This document shows positions 63,226 through 64,000 of a stretch of 64,000 bases of DNA, one piece after another. Every line of letters starts with the position of its first letter. The stretch's first letter is position 1. Made by a program: the position numbers and the translations under genes. Source of the DNA: UBA3206 sp964548855. GTDB taxonomy: Bacteria > Bacillota_I > Bacilli_A > Acholeplasmatales > Anaeroplasmataceae. The stretch covers positions 1-64,000 of the forward strand of contig CAZJSR010000001.1 in assembly GCA_964548855.1 (NCBI GenBank), read 5' to 3'. The notes beneath the pieces are model-generated. The model searched no databases and was not told where the DNA came from. It was given only the letters and a program-made list of their open reading frames with translations.

Positions 63226-64000
63226 GGGATACCTCGTTATAATATAACTCATTAACTGTCTTCTTTATTTCAATATTAATAAAATAAAAGTCAATTAGTG
63301 GAACAATAATAAATACAAATAAAAGTAGTAATAAATTATTTTTAATAAATACATTCGAGACAAAATATATTATTATACATATAAAAGAAATTAATAACAT
63401 ATCAATAAAACTTGATATATAATAAGTATATCTAATATCTTTATTTTTTACTTTTATCATTTTCAAAATTGACATATATACTCTCGTTTTATTCAAACAT
63501 TTCTTACGAATAAAAATAAAAAGAATTATAAATAAAACTACAATTATTACATAAGATATATAAATTGCATAAAGTATCATTAAATTACTATTTAGCATTG
63601 AACTAACAATTAAATTATCATATGGATAAAAAACATCATAACCACTAAATATATCATCATTAAGATCTATATCATTTGGATTATCAAAAAATATTGATAA
63701 CCTGTAATTTAATGATTTCACTATTTTTAAGTATGTCCTTTTATTCATGTAAACATAATAATTATTATTAGTGGTATTTATAATTGAATAATTAGATAAA
63801 TCAACTTCTACGTTATTAAAATAACATTTACTATTTTTAGGAAGATTAATAACATCATCTTCCATTGAATCTAAATAGTTTACATAGTACTTATTACCTA
63901 AAAATTTCGAATATAGATATGTATTTTTAGAAAGTAGTAAATAATCTATAATATCATTACATTCACTTAAAAAATACATCATACATTTATCTGTTTCTAC
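63218..64000 (-). CDS. FtsX-like permease, C-terminal part (runs off the right edge)
   Basis: The frame is open to base 64000, so the N-terminus lies outside the window. The visible 260 residues show a polar extracytoplasmic stretch followed by three membrane helices (about 135-160, 185-210 and 215-235 from the first visible Met) and a short cytoplasmic tail, as at the C-terminus of FtsX/MacB permeases. A natural partner of the following ABC gene. I cannot name a substrate. Confidence 0.6.
   Translation of the reverse strand, partial: VETDKCMMYFLSECNDIIDYLLLSKNTYLYSKFLGNKYYVNYLDSMEDDVINLPKNSKCYFNNVEVDLSNYSIINTTNNNYYVYMNKRTYLKIVKSLNYRLSIFFDNPNDIDLNDDIFSGYDVFYPYDNLIVSSMLNSNLMILYAIYISYVIIVVLFIILFIFIRKKCLNKTRVYMSILKMIKVKNKDIRYTYYISSFIDMLLISFICIIIYFVSNVFIKNNLLLLLFVFIIVPLIDFYFINIEIKKTVNELYYNEVSHD

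Noticed and set aside
1..64000. CRISPR arrays, prophage or complete insertion sequences
   Set aside because: No regularly spaced repeats, Cas, integrase, phage or full transposase genes were seen on either strand.

Overview
The window is a chromosomal segment of a very AT-rich, cell-walled, low-GC Gram-positive bacterium. It looks like the Bacilli / Erysipelotrichia / RF39 / Acholeplasma side of the Firmicutes, but no rRNA is present to place it. UGA is a stop codon: pstC (34495-34497), accA (46618-46620) and prmC (3109-3111) end in TGA overlapping the next ATG, so the Mycoplasma code is excluded. A class A penicillin-binding protein, a full type II fatty-acid operon, a SpoIIR homologue and a YjcZ-like tiny protein argue for a walled lineage with a sporulating ancestry. 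A GdpP-ribosomal protein L9 fusion recalls the fusion I remember from phytoplasmas. Most genes are on the minus strand, so the map reads right to left. I found no CRISPR array, complete insertion sequence, prophage or rRNA.

Left part (1-22,996). A hairpin-rich left edge precedes a GH105 glycosidase. Then come prmC-tsaC-spoIIR-GNAT (Bacillus-like order), an unrecognised multi-spanning membrane protein, and gdpP::rplI-dnaB-prfA. An asymmetric heterodimeric ABC exporter sits between these and rpsF-ssb-rpsR. Next are a cation efflux-pncC-aminotransferase operon, a penicillin-binding protein, a 39-residue YjcZ-like protein, a lipoprotein protease/pseudoprotease pair and tatD.

Middle (23,000-40,600). 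The str operon (rpsL-rpsG-fusA-tuf) has a consensus promoter. It is followed by tRNA-Arg(CCT), a DUF2975/YozG-like pair and a PAS-GGDEF-EAL protein. A complete phosphate locus follows: a Na/Pi symporter, a PhoP/PhoR two-component system and pstSCAB-phoU. Repeats resembling PhoP boxes lie before the symporter, pstS and, more tentatively, the mgtE operon.

Right part (40,600-64,000). The FAS II operon runs acpP-accBCDA-fabHKDGFZ-birA from two tandem promoters, each carrying a similar palindrome, with an intrinsic terminator after acpP. Then come an EIIC-EAL fusion and a tandem mgtE pair with a 22-codon leader ORF, followed by a DUF3737 gene and patB. DegV, T-box-controlled thrS and an ABC/FtsX system running off the right edge complete the window.

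Coordinates use starts chosen by Shine-Dalgarno position; several differ from the longest open frame. Promoter calls are by eye from -35/-10 hexamers and spacing.
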